Below are positions 33,245 through 42,349 of a stretch of 64,000 nt of DNA, piece after piece. Where the stretch lies: contig JYIP02000004.1 in assembly GCA_001051155.2 (NCBI GenBank), forward strand, positions 2,474,383 through 2,538,382. The letters are read 5' to 3'. The translations under genes and the position numbers were made by a program. The stretch is from Chrysoporthe austroafricana (Eukaryota; Ascomycota; Sordariomycetes; Diaporthales; Cryphonectriaceae). Each line of letters begins with the position of its first letter. The stretch's first letter is position 1. The notes under the pieces are model-generated. The model was not told the origin of the DNA. It worked only from the letters and a program-made list of their open reading frames with translations, and searched no databases.

Positions 33245-34377
33245 CTATTGCGGAGCAGTCGCATTCTGCGCCGGATCCGCCTGTGTCGGATCCTGCGAAG
33301 CCGCCGGGGCTGCCGGGGCTGCCGGGGCTGCCGGGGCTGCCGGAGCCGCCGGAGCCGCCGCTGGAGCTGCTGCCGGCTGTGCGCCGCCCTGGTTGATGAT
33401 GATAGTCGGCGGGGGAGCGGTACCCAGGACCACGCCAGCGAGTTCGGCATTGGCGATAGCCTCCTGGGCCAACAGCTGCTGCTGCAGGTTGAAGAGCGAG
33501 CCTTGCGCCAAGAGGGCGGCGTCCTCCTGGATGAGGGCAACATCGCCCACGAACAGGGCCTGGTTCGGCAGGATGATGGCGGCCGGGTCGGGGAAGAGCT
33601 GGGCACCAGACGGCGGCTGGGGAGCGGTGGAGTTGAAGGGCAGCAGGACGGAGCCGTTGGCAGCCTGCGCGAAAGCCTGCGTCGGGTCCGCCTGGGCGAC
33701 CTGGGGCTGAGCGGTCGGTTGTGACACGAGGCTGCCGACGCCCGAAACGCCCGGGATATCTAGTGCCGTGGGAGTGGCAACAGGGGCGATGGTGAGCGGC
33801 TCGGCGGCGGTCATCATCACAAGGATCTCTGAAGCGGGGTTGTTGTTGTCGGCCTGGAATCTTAAGTCAGATCAAGGCTTGGCAGCAGAGAAAGAATGTG
33901 GAGATGCTTACCTTGAGCTGGTTGACCATGTAGCGAGTGTTGACATTGTTAGCATCCCGAGCATCAACGACATTGGTGACCGTCACAATCACAGTGTTGA
34001 CAGTGTTCCACCGTGTCTTGAAGTGGTTGATCCGGATGTTGTTCTTGATCGTCTCGACAGTGTTGATTAAAAGCAACTGGGACTGAACGAGAGCAGCAAA
34101 CTCCTGCTCAGCCTGTACGGCCAGAGCCTCGAGGGCGCCTAGGTTCTCGTTTATGACCACTACCTGAGGCTCCACTATGGTCTGCTCAATGATGACATCC
34201 CGCTTCTGTGGTAGTAGTCCATTTTTTTGCAGGTTGCTTGCCGCATCTCGATCAACGGATGCTGGTACTATGATGATATTAGAAGGCTGCTGTGCCTTGG
34301 GCTTCAGCGCGGTGTGACTTACCAGCGGCAGCGAGGGATAGGCCTGCCAGTGCAGGAACGATACTTTTGAAGAACAT
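33245..34377 (-). CDS. Secreted Ala/Pro-repeat cell-wall-type protein
   Basis: Three minus-strand exons (34377-34323, 34267-33912, 33853-33245) join to 339 residues. Residues 1-19 (MFFKSIVPALAGLSLAAAG) form a signal peptide split by intron 1. A Lys-Arg site (LPQKRDV, about residue 40) would allow Kex2-type processing. The middle is helical and Gln/Val/Asn-rich, with QLLLINTVETIKNNIRINHF and NTVNTVIVTVTNVV. The C-terminal part is Gln/Ala/Pro-rich and ends with seven APA-type triplets encoded by 9-base direct repeats. No enzyme domain is visible. It resembles uncharacterised secreted cell-wall proteins of Sordariomycetes; structural or surface role is an inference. Confidence 0.72.
33296..33366. 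repeat. 9-bp tandem repeat encoding Ala-Ala-Pro
   Basis: The unit GGGGCTGCC recurs at least four times, followed by diverged copies (GGAGCCGCC), within the last exon of the secreted protein gene. It is likely to vary in copy number between isolates. Confidence 0.75.
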
Positions 34378-36142
34378 GTTGACTGAACCGAAGTAGTATT
34401 AGGAATGAGCTTGAGATGATCCGGTCATCAATGAGTGACTATTAGGTTTATCGAATGAATGGATAGCTGCCGCTAGGGCGCTTGTGAAAGACTATTTAAG
34501 ACGGGATCAGAGAAGATCACGAGAGATCATAAAGAGCAGCGTAAGGAGATCATGATCCTCATTCCCGAGGACAGTCCCGTGGAATATATCATGATTTCCC
34601 TCAGCTACCAAGGAAGGCTTGAGGATGGTACACTCCCCTCGTCGGAACGTTGACGATCCGGGTCAAAACTACATGGCGTCTATATCATGTCCCAGGATCA
34701 CGAAGGTGATCAAGCAGGGCTTCTGACCTCCGTGACGACAAGGTATGCTGTCAGAGCACCAAGGGCCAGGGGTTCTCCAGAGCACAGCTTAGACGGTGAA
34801 TGACATCGGTTGACAGGCTGTCACGCAGCTGTTCGGATGTATCTCTTGCGCCGTGGACCTGCGGTATGGTACCCAAGATACCTGGGCAGAATTTGGGTGG
34901 CGATTAAGCTTAGATGCCAAATAGTCGAATAAAATGGTTTCAAGCGTCTGAAAGGATGGGATGAAGATGTTCGAGGTGGCCCAGAGCCAGGCCCCCGGGG
35001 CTGTGGTAGCCTCGTTGTGGCCAATCGTGCGCGGTCTTGGCGAGTCTGAGGAGCTGCGGGAGCCTCGCGGGGTCTGAGACGGACGAGGTTTTGTGTTGTT
35101 AGCGCGGCCGGAGGGTTGCTCTGATTCTTTATGCCTCCGATGGGGCCCATATGGCAACATGCCATCTCAGCCATGATTGCAACGATCATGAGATGGCATC
35201 CATGGTGGCCGCCGTTCTCTGATTCGAGGGCGACTGCAGCACTGATGGCTGCGTTGAGTCGATCGTCGTGCACCTGCAGCACATCTCTGGCAATCACGGC
35301 GATCTGGTCCTGTTTGCCCCACAAAAGATCTTTGTGCACTGCCATGATTGTTTGATCCAAAATGACTGAAGTCGGCTCCGAAGGGGCACAGAGAACAGCC
35401 ATGTCGTCGAGAAGCGTTCAAGGACAGTTAGGTGCGTATGTTAACGTAAGCCGCTGCTGGGCTGTAGATGCAACCCAGAGCTCGCTGGACACAGTAAAAC
35501 AAATTCCTCGCCCTGTTTAACGTCCACATACGGCGGAACGCTTTCCGAGCTTGCTGGAAATAAATCTGCACCCGCCGGCGCAGACAGTTTCTTTTTTGAC
35601 TTGCTTTCTAGCGCGAGTAACTATCAAGGGCCCTTACGATGGAGGCGAGGGCACTTGTCCAAGGAGCTGCTGGTGATTTGGGCACACCCCCCATGCCCCC
35701 TGTTGTCCGCTTGGTGTTTTAGTGGTGCGAATCCCAACCCGCTTTTCAAAGATGCTGAATGGAAACGGAGGCGTGGGAAAGGGAGGCCCGTTGAAGAAGA
35801 CATGACAGAATTTCATTGGTATAAATATTTGTATTAGAGCTGCAGCTATTCGGGTGCAGTATACATTGTGAAGGCGCCTCCGCCAACATAAAAAGAGCGG
35901 GACACCAGTGCCGCTGTGATATCGTGATATACTATGCGTTTTACCCGGTTAGCTCTGTAAGCGTGTCCATTAAGGTATGCGAACATGAGCAAGCAAGCCT
36001 TTTACGTCACATTTGCGGGGTAATCCACGCCTGCTAAGCACAACGCAAGACGAACCGCAGTATCTCGTTCTTTACTATTCCCTAGTCGAAGGGCCAGTGA
36101 GCGACGAACAACAGCCTACTTAACTGAGGATAGATATTTACT
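34378..36142. other. 1.8 kb intergenic
   Basis: Promoter of the secreted protein gene (AT-rich, 34380-34560) followed by sequence without recognisable domains. One long open frame is listed separately (34821-35402 minus). Confidence 0.45.
34821..35402 (-). CDS. Doubtful hypothetical ORF (193 codons)
   Basis: Starts with ATG at 35402 (MAVLCAPSEPTSVILDQTIM) and is open for 193 codons without an intron. The first 85 residues have a mixed, helix-compatible composition (HDDRLNAAISAAVALESENG); the rest is Arg/Pro/Ser-rich and looks like non-coding sequence read by chance. No family recognised. A shorter ORF overlaps on the other strand. Listed mainly so that it can be tested with transcript data. 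Confidence 0.2.
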   Translation of the reverse strand: MAVLCAPSEPTSVILDQTIMAVHKDLLWGKQDQIAVIARDVLQVHDDRLNAAISAAVALESENGGHHGCHLMIVAIMAEMACCHMGPIGGIKNQSNPPAALTTQNLVRLRPREAPAAPQTRQDRARLATTRLPQPRGPGSGPPRTSSSHPFRRLKPFYSTIWHLSLIATQILPRYLGYHTAGPRRKRYIRTAA

Positions 36143-36664
36143 ATGTCTCTGCAGTTGACACGAACCGACTTCAATCCAACACATCAAGATGTCCTTGCAG
36201 CCAAATCCATCCTCCGCGGTCTGAGGATCCCCGCCTTTCCTCATCAACTGCCGGAGGAGCTCGCTCTCCTGATCTTGTCTTTCGCAGCCTACCAGACCCG
36301 CATCACGGACCGCCGTGCCGCGGTCCTGAGATGCAAGGCTGACGATTTCTGGGAGCCTGGGCCGTACGCTTCAGTTGCGGGTCTCTACCTGACAACACAA
36401 CCGCTGCCTGCTACTTGCCACCACGTAGCGTGGATCACTATCCAGATGCGTGCTGCAGACCAGGGCTGGGCCGACAATGGGGGCCACGGAACATATCAAA
36501 ACAGCCATACCTGGTTCGAAGTCAGCATACTCCATCCCGTGCTCGGCCGCGAGGCCGAGACGAAATCATATGAGCCCCTTGAGTCCACACTATCGCAGAC
36601 ATTCCGCACCCCGATAGATGCGAGACAAGCCCTTCGAGAGCGAGGGTGGGAGATTGTTGAGTGA
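36143..36664 (+). CDS. Conserved-looking hypothetical protein
   Basis: Single exon, 173 residues, good ATG. The N-terminal half has FPHQLPEELALLILSFAAYQ, which resembles the opening of F-box-like or 2EXR-type fungal domains (LPxEL..I). The C-terminal half contains WITIQMRAADQGWADNGGHG and SHTWFEVSIL, a Trp-rich beta pattern seen in uncharacterised ascomycete proteins, and ends ALRERGWEIVE. I do not recognise a function. It borders the decayed region that follows and its own promoter is AT-rich. Confidence 0.6.
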   Translation: MSLQLTRTDFNPTHQDVLAAKSILRGLRIPAFPHQLPEELALLILSFAAYQTRITDRRAAVLRCKADDFWEPGPYASVAGLYLTTQPLPATCHHVAWITIQMRAADQGWADNGGHGTYQNSHTWFEVSILHPVLGREAETKSYEPLESTLSQTFRTPIDARQALRERGWEIVE

Positions 36665-36946
36665 GATGGGAGATCAACGTGGAAAGTGCATCACAATAGT
36701 AAGCGATTCTGAGCTGTATCGTACCGCAGCAAAATAATCACCTTCTCTTCACTCTTATACATAACTCCGATATATCATGGCCTCCGGGTTCCAGGCTCTG
36801 GACTCATTTCTAAACTCTTCCGCCGTGTTCCTCACGAACACATTTCATATCTGCTTGGAACCTCCCGTGTTATTATGGGATCATCCATATCTGCCACTTG
36901 CGATTATTTAGCTAAGGTCAACGTGTTTTCTAGTAACCGCTCGTAG

Positions 36947-37157
36947 TGACTGGCATGATTATCGTGTCGACTGGAGATCTGGAATACATACGGAGATACA
37001 AGACCCAATGGCTGCTGGCAACGGGGATGGTTTTTTGGACGCTTTGGGCCCAGGAGCCAAGATCGCTCTTTGGGCTAGAGCAGAAGTGAGTAATTATTAT
37101 CGAGGTTCGGACTCTCAACCGTGAAACTAATTCACTTGCAGGAACAAGCATGGGTGA
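36947..37157 (+). pseudogene. Orphan spliced exon pair of a membrane protein (fragment)
   Basis: Frame from 36947: GMIIVSTGDLEYIRRYKTQW, then LLATGMVFWTLWAQEPRSLF and GLEQK, interrupted by a textbook intron 37086-37141 (GTGAGT ... CTAAT ... TTGCAG) after which KNKHG and a stop follow in phase. The core LLATGMVFWTLWA is one membrane span. An acceptor-like TCGTAG precedes 36947, but no convincing upstream exon joins; an ATG at 36955 would give a 48-residue micropeptide. Either a small real gene or the 3' end of a lost one. Confidence 0.35.
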
Positions 37158-37594
37158 TTAGAGTCTCAGAAGCAACAATCGAAATGGGAATCGAATATTA
37201 CTGATTCAAATTGAGAAAGTGTGTATTGGATATTAATAGCCGGGCGCATACACGAGTACAGTATTTTGAACCTTGGGACCATTTGCTATTACAAAGTCAA
37301 TCCGTTAAATTCCCTAAATTTCCCACGGTCCTTAGATCTCGGCCCATTCTTCCATTGATTGATTACTTCTTGAGGAAGTCTTTCATGTAAAGGCTCCAGG
37401 GTTGCTTATTTGGTTTATCATGTTGGGCAGGAAGGCATTGTATGAATTTTGCTATGTTTATGTGGCAGTGCGTTGCTAGAACAGCGATTGGGATCCCGGT
37501 ACCTTTCCAAATGATCCAGTCTGAAGAGCTGAATATAGAAAACCGGGCATTTTGACTCTAGTGTCCATGTAGCTTCTTCGCCCGTTTTCAGTCG

Positions 37595-38650
37595 TCAACC
37601 GAGTATGGGCACCCTAGCAAGCACATCAAAAACAGTGATGGATGATTTCGTCTCCCCCATGACCCAGTTGACAATCTCAATAGCGACGAGTGAGTCGAAG
37701 CCGTACGAGTGCAGGAACCTGCTCGAGCACAGAATAACCCTTTTTATGCCATTGTAGCTAGTGTTTTATCCAGCCGCCAGCCTTTTATCCAGTTTCCCCA
37801 CAGATTGAAGTTATTACCTCAGACCTAGAAATCACCATGTAGGCCATCAGTGGGTGATACTTAGCTAAGAGAGGTATCAACGTGGACTGGAGTGACAGAT
37901 GTTGAGAGATGTTGAAGCTCGACAGTAAGGTGCCACTTCTATTCGAAACAGACCGTATGGGACTATATTGATGTGTATCAGTACGTCGGGGTGGGTTTGG
38001 GAGGCTATAATAGGCTCTTTAAGACTCTATTACAGCAATCACGTCCTATCTCCCTCTCTTGATCCGAGAATTTATGTAATTCATGAAACGCTTCTCATAT
38101 TTCTTCGATTGGCCACTTGAACTGTGTGATACTGGTCTGGGTCTTGATATCCAGTCGCCAATTAAGGGTAAGGGAACACTCACCGCATACAACGACCAAG
38201 GCTCGAGGTGTGAGCAAAGACAAAAAGAAGTCATGTATCCTATTCCGACTACCTGGGTAGGCATTGAGCTTTGTAAACTTACACAATATGGAGTTGAATA
38301 ACCTCTAGCATCAGCATGGACTAGCTGAAGTCTGCACTGCCACGCCGAGGTGCACCAATCTCCATAGCCACCCGTGTTACTCAAACTGACCCAATGATAT
38401 GTCTTGGAAACCGAAACTCTGCCCTCTCTGCACACTCATGACAATTTCTCAATTTGCCCCCATATGCAGATGCTACCCGAACGCATTCAAGTGAAGGTCC
38501 TATGCAGTAAGAGACATGTTCCTCAGAGTGCATTTGGGAGATTCTTTGCGTAGCACCTATTAGTCACTGGCATCTGCTGTGTCCATGACCGAGTCTCCCC
38601 CAGCCACATACTCCAATACATATCGACGTTGAGTACTGCAGCGAGTCACT
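37595..38650 (-). pseudogene. Degenerate C-terminal end of a polyketide synthase (KR-ACP)
   Basis: On the minus strand, 37750-37595 reads SSRFLHSYGFDSLVAIEIVN, WVMGETKSSITVFDVLARVP and a stop. This is the core of a fungal PKS acyl carrier protein: the phosphopantetheine-bearing Ser in GFDSL, then the VAIEIxNW helix and TVFDVL. Upstream on the same strand, traces compatible with a ketoreductase appear at about the expected spacing: a GxxGxGxLG-like string near 38588-38615 (nucleotide-binding loop) and LSNTGGYGDW near 38360-38397 (the LSSxxGxxG active-site strand), in different frames and broken by stops. So this looks like the dead C-terminus of a reducing PKS. The ACP call is firm, the KR call weaker. 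Confidence 0.5.
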
Positions 38651-38913
38651 GGAAATCATGCATGACGATGGGAATACATCTACAAATATTGATGGTTCTG
38701 CAAATATCGTTACTATTTAAAAAAGGAGGCTTCCATATCGCCATCATAAAATCTGCTCAAGAAAGGGAGCTCCGAGACGACAACAACTTCTCCAGCTGGT
38801 GACCAAGTTGCTGAGACCATCATCCCCAAGAAACCATTTGCCTACCAGATACTCTCTACTTTACTCCAGCCAACTTGAAATTCTACTCACGGCGTATTCT
38901 CCTGCCTGCCATC

Positions 38914-39540
38914 ATGGCCGACGACAGAGATTCTCGGAATGAGAACCCCCCTTCTCCCCACAGCAGCCGAGCCAGCTCTATCATGGACCCTGGGCCGTCC
39001 AATCAGCAGACTAGGCGACAAGGCAGCCGAGCACGTACTCACAGGCCGGAACAAGAGTACGTGGACCCTCCTCGAGACCGTGCCGGATACAACTCCTCAT
39101 CGTGAGCCTTTCAAAAGGCGTATACTTCCTCACACTTCTATACCCCTCTCGTTCGCACTCTCTGGAAAGCTGACACGGTACCTTCAAGAGCCGAGGACCA
39201 TGTCTACGAAGACGGACAGGGCGACTACGTCCCACGCAGTCCTGGCGGTCCGTCCTCGGCACCGGGCCGACACCAGACCCGCACGCCGAGCGAGCCTCAG
39301 GAGGCTCTGCCCGGTGCCGACCATGTGCGGCAGAGCGAAAGCGACGCCAGGGCCCGAGCTGCTGAGTTGGCGAGGGAGGAGCGGGAATACCACAGTCTAC
39401 CGAGACACGTGGCTCCGATGCAGATTAGAGAGCCCGACCGAGAGCGCAGACGACACCGCCGCCATCACTCGGGCGGCGGACACCGGAACTCGGCGAGCCA
39501 GCGTTCAAACGGCGAGGAGGGCTGCTGCGTCATTCTCTAA
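38914..39540 (+). CDS. Small disordered CAAX-box (prenylated) protein
   Basis: Two exons (38914-39101 and 39189-39540) joined in phase (TC|A) over an 87-nt intron with a GCTGAC branch site, 179 residues. The sequence is almost entirely hydrophilic (Arg, Ser, Pro, Glu, His) and starts MADDRDSRNENPPSPHSSRA. It ends NGEEGCCVIL: the last four residues CVIL form a CAAX box, and the final Leu favours geranylgeranylation; the extra Cys before it could be palmitoylated. A membrane-tethered, otherwise disordered protein is expected. Family not recognised. The intron is supported because only the spliced frame reaches the CAAX end from a proper ATG. Confidence 0.7.
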
Positions 39541-39871
39541 AGCACGCTTGATGGACGGCAAATCTTCACGCACGGCGGAAAGCAGGCGTTTCGATGCGTT
39601 TCGGGATCGTTGTTGATGGTGCGAGCTAGTCCTCGAGGACTTACAGCGCTGTTTTCGACACTCGCACAGTGAGCATCCATTGTTCTTGTACGCGTAGATC
39701 AATTGAATCTACTCGACAAGTATCACCGTGACTCTCAATCCCGTGGCCCAGTCGAGAGCGAAGTCGGGGAGTTTTCAGTAAAAACGATTTGATTCGCATG
39801 CATTGACATGGCTTTTGATAACCTATACCGTAGCTACCAGAGAGCTCCTGTAGAACCGTCTAACGCGCAAA
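39541..39871. other. Convergent 3' spacer
   Basis: 330 bases between convergent stops, no gene seen. Confidence 0.5.
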
Positions 39872-41615
39872 TTACTCAATCTCGTACTTGTCTGCGATGG
39901 ACTTGATCTCTTTCGAGAAGGTCACGTCCTCGTTCATCTCGACCAGCGTGACGGAGGATACCTAGAGTGTGATTAGCAAAGAGATGTCACCGCACGTGTA
40001 AGAGGAGGAGTAGTCTTACATCAACATCCACGAATGGCGTGGTCTTAGAGAACCGGACCTGTATTGGGAAGAACTCATTCTCGTCATCTGCCTGGGCCTC
40101 AAACTCGAAAGAACCATTGGGGTTGTCATCGTCCACTGTGCCAATGGTCCACTCCACGCTGTCACCGGACACGTCGTATGTAGCATCAAAACTCGAGATC
40201 GTAGGCTCGCTGGTTGCGTATGGAATGGTGACGCTGACGTCCTTGAGTGAGTCGCCCCCAGTCAGTTCGTACTCGACGGTCATGGTATAAGCACCATCAG
40301 AGCCCTTGTTGACCCAGACAGTAAAGCTGATCGGTAGCGCGCTCGTATCATCCGTCTTAGGCGTGGCACGCCACCGGAGAACACCGACGGACTGGTTGAC
40401 AGGGAAGCCTCGCTCAACCTTGCTCATCTGAATGACCTTGGAGCTGTTGAACAGGTTCCGGTCAACGTTGGGGTGGGTCCTGAACTGTGCGCCATGCGAA
40501 GGCTGTGCGCTCAAGTCGAGTTTGATCTTGGTCAGGGATGGATCGGATATCCGCAAATTCAGGTCGCCGCTGACTGCGATAGATTTGACAGCTCCTTCTC
40601 TCGAGATCTGAGCGCCAATCGTTTCGGAGATGGTAACATGTATGGCGTCGCGGTCCAGGGTCGTGGAGACTCGTGGAGCGGGCGCTTCTGCTGCGACAGG
40701 AGATGCCGCTGCTGGCGTGATCAAGGGACTGTCGTCCACTTCGTGACCCATCTCGCCCCGCACCCGCTCGAACATGTCGTTGGTCTTGGACTTCTTGCCG
40801 AGTTGCATTCCTTTGCCCTTGGGCGCGGTGAACTTGGACTTGTTCTTCTCGGCTTCGTAGGAGTCGTAGGTATCGGTAACGGCGGGGCGGGTTGGCGGAG
40901 TGTAAGTCGGGTACACAGGCGTTCTGGGCATATTGCCCATGCCACCACCCATACCACGGGCGTTCCGGGCCGACTCCTTTCGCTGCATCTCGAGTTGCTT
41001 TGCCTTTCTCTTGCGCTCCTCGGTGGCCTCCAGTTCTTTGTTCTGAAAGGGAGTGTGTTAGTCCTGCAGCTTCCCACGTACGCGATACTCCAAGATGTGC
41101 AACATACCCTGGCGATTATCTCCTGAATGCGCTCCTCGTGACTCTCCATCTCCAGGAAGGTCTTGATCTGGCTGATCGTCAGGTTCTCCCGGTATCCCAG
41201 GGTCACCAGCTCGTCGAAGGCGCTGAGCAGCTCGTATGCATTCTTGAGGATCTCCCGCTCATCCAGACTCTTGCAAGTGCTGGTGACGACCTGGGCGAAG
41301 AGGTGTAGCGAGTCGATATCTTGGAGGATGTTGGACTGGCGGTTGGTGATGAGGACCATGTAGAGCTCATCCAGGGGCTGGTAGACAAAGCGGACATTGT
41401 CCTGCTCGACTGTCGTATGCTGGGTACCACTGTCGGCGAGCTTGGGGAAGGAGGCGAGGAGAGCTTCGATACGCGACCTGGGCATCTCGCGGAACTGTCG
41501 CGAAAGGACAGCTTTGCCCCCGCGGGTGCAGATCGATGCTGCGAGGACAACCTGGAAGCACTTAATGTCAGACAATTGCGAGCCATCTTGCTCGTGTAGA
41601 GGGGGCAAATACCAT
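39872..41615 (-). CDS. RET2: Coatomer subunit delta (delta-COP)
   Basis: Four minus-strand exons: 41615-41613 (only the ATG), 41551-41108, 41042-40020 and 39961-39872, together 519 residues, all in phase 0. The start MVVLAASICTRGGKAVLSRQ is nearly invariant in delta-COP and is obtained only if the three-base first exon is spliced to GTT at 41551. The N-terminal longin domain runs to about 140 (YELLSAFDELVTLGYRENLT), followed by a Lys/Glu helix (NKELEATEERKRKAKQLEMQ), a Gly/Met/Pro linker, and the mu-homology domain (about 270-519) ending KEIKSIADKYEIE. Delta-COP is part of the COPI coat for Golgi-to-ER retrograde transport and binds the Dsl1 tether through its linker. Confidence 0.95.
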
Positions 41616-42349
41616 CTTGAACCTGCTACAATCTCAAGAGAGCGCTTGCACGGCCAAATAGTAAGACGTTTGTCTGCTGGTGTGCGAGCGCCTGAAGGGG
41701 AGCGTGGTCAACCGCGGACAGCAAGTATGCTATGACTTGAGCCTTGTTGCCAGCTAATTCATAAATGTGGCCCGTGCTTCTTCCTGTCTAGCGGGCAGGC
41801 ACACTAAGTCACCGACGGCGCCAGGTGCCTAAGCTGGATTTAGTAAGCATCAAAAGCTCCCCTTTCAACGCGTCGGGGCTTTCTTTCATCTTCATCACAA
41901 CGGGCTGGAAGTCCGACGTCCTTCCTGCAAACCTTCCTTTCTCTACCATCCCTGGAGCCTCATTGCAACAAATCTTGCGATACTTCCTTTGACATCACTG
42001 GTAACACCTGCGATCCTGGGAAAGCTGTACTTAAGCTTTCGCAAAACCCCCGCTCCCCACCTTCAGGCCCTCCATCTTGGTCGTGCCGTGACACCTTCAC
42101 TCGACCCTCCTACCGATTCACTGACCCTATTTGCTGTTGGGACACGCTTCTTTCACATCCCCTTCAACGTTACTTGTTGAAATCTACCCCATTTGCGATA
42201 TTTCCAACCGAAGAGCTATGCCAACACCTGTCTGCCTGCTCGACTTGTAAGCGTTTGTCTGGCAGCAGCACATCTTTCCATCAACCTACCATACCATTGT
42301 TGTTTTCGCAAACAGCACATTACGTAATTAACAAGCAACTGCAAACGCC
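41616..42349. other. Divergent promoter region delta-COP / acidic protein gene
   Basis: 734 bases between divergent start codons; pyrimidine-rich leaders toward both genes. No gene seen. Confidence 0.5.

Larger units (their letters stand above)
36665..38913. other. Decayed accessory pocket (AT-richer)
   Basis: 2.2 kb, more AT-rich than its flanks and full of stops in all frames. It contains the orphan exon pair (36947-37157) and the degenerate polyketide synthase end (37595-38650), both listed separately. The last 150 bases are the promoter of the CAAX protein gene. Confidence 0.55.
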
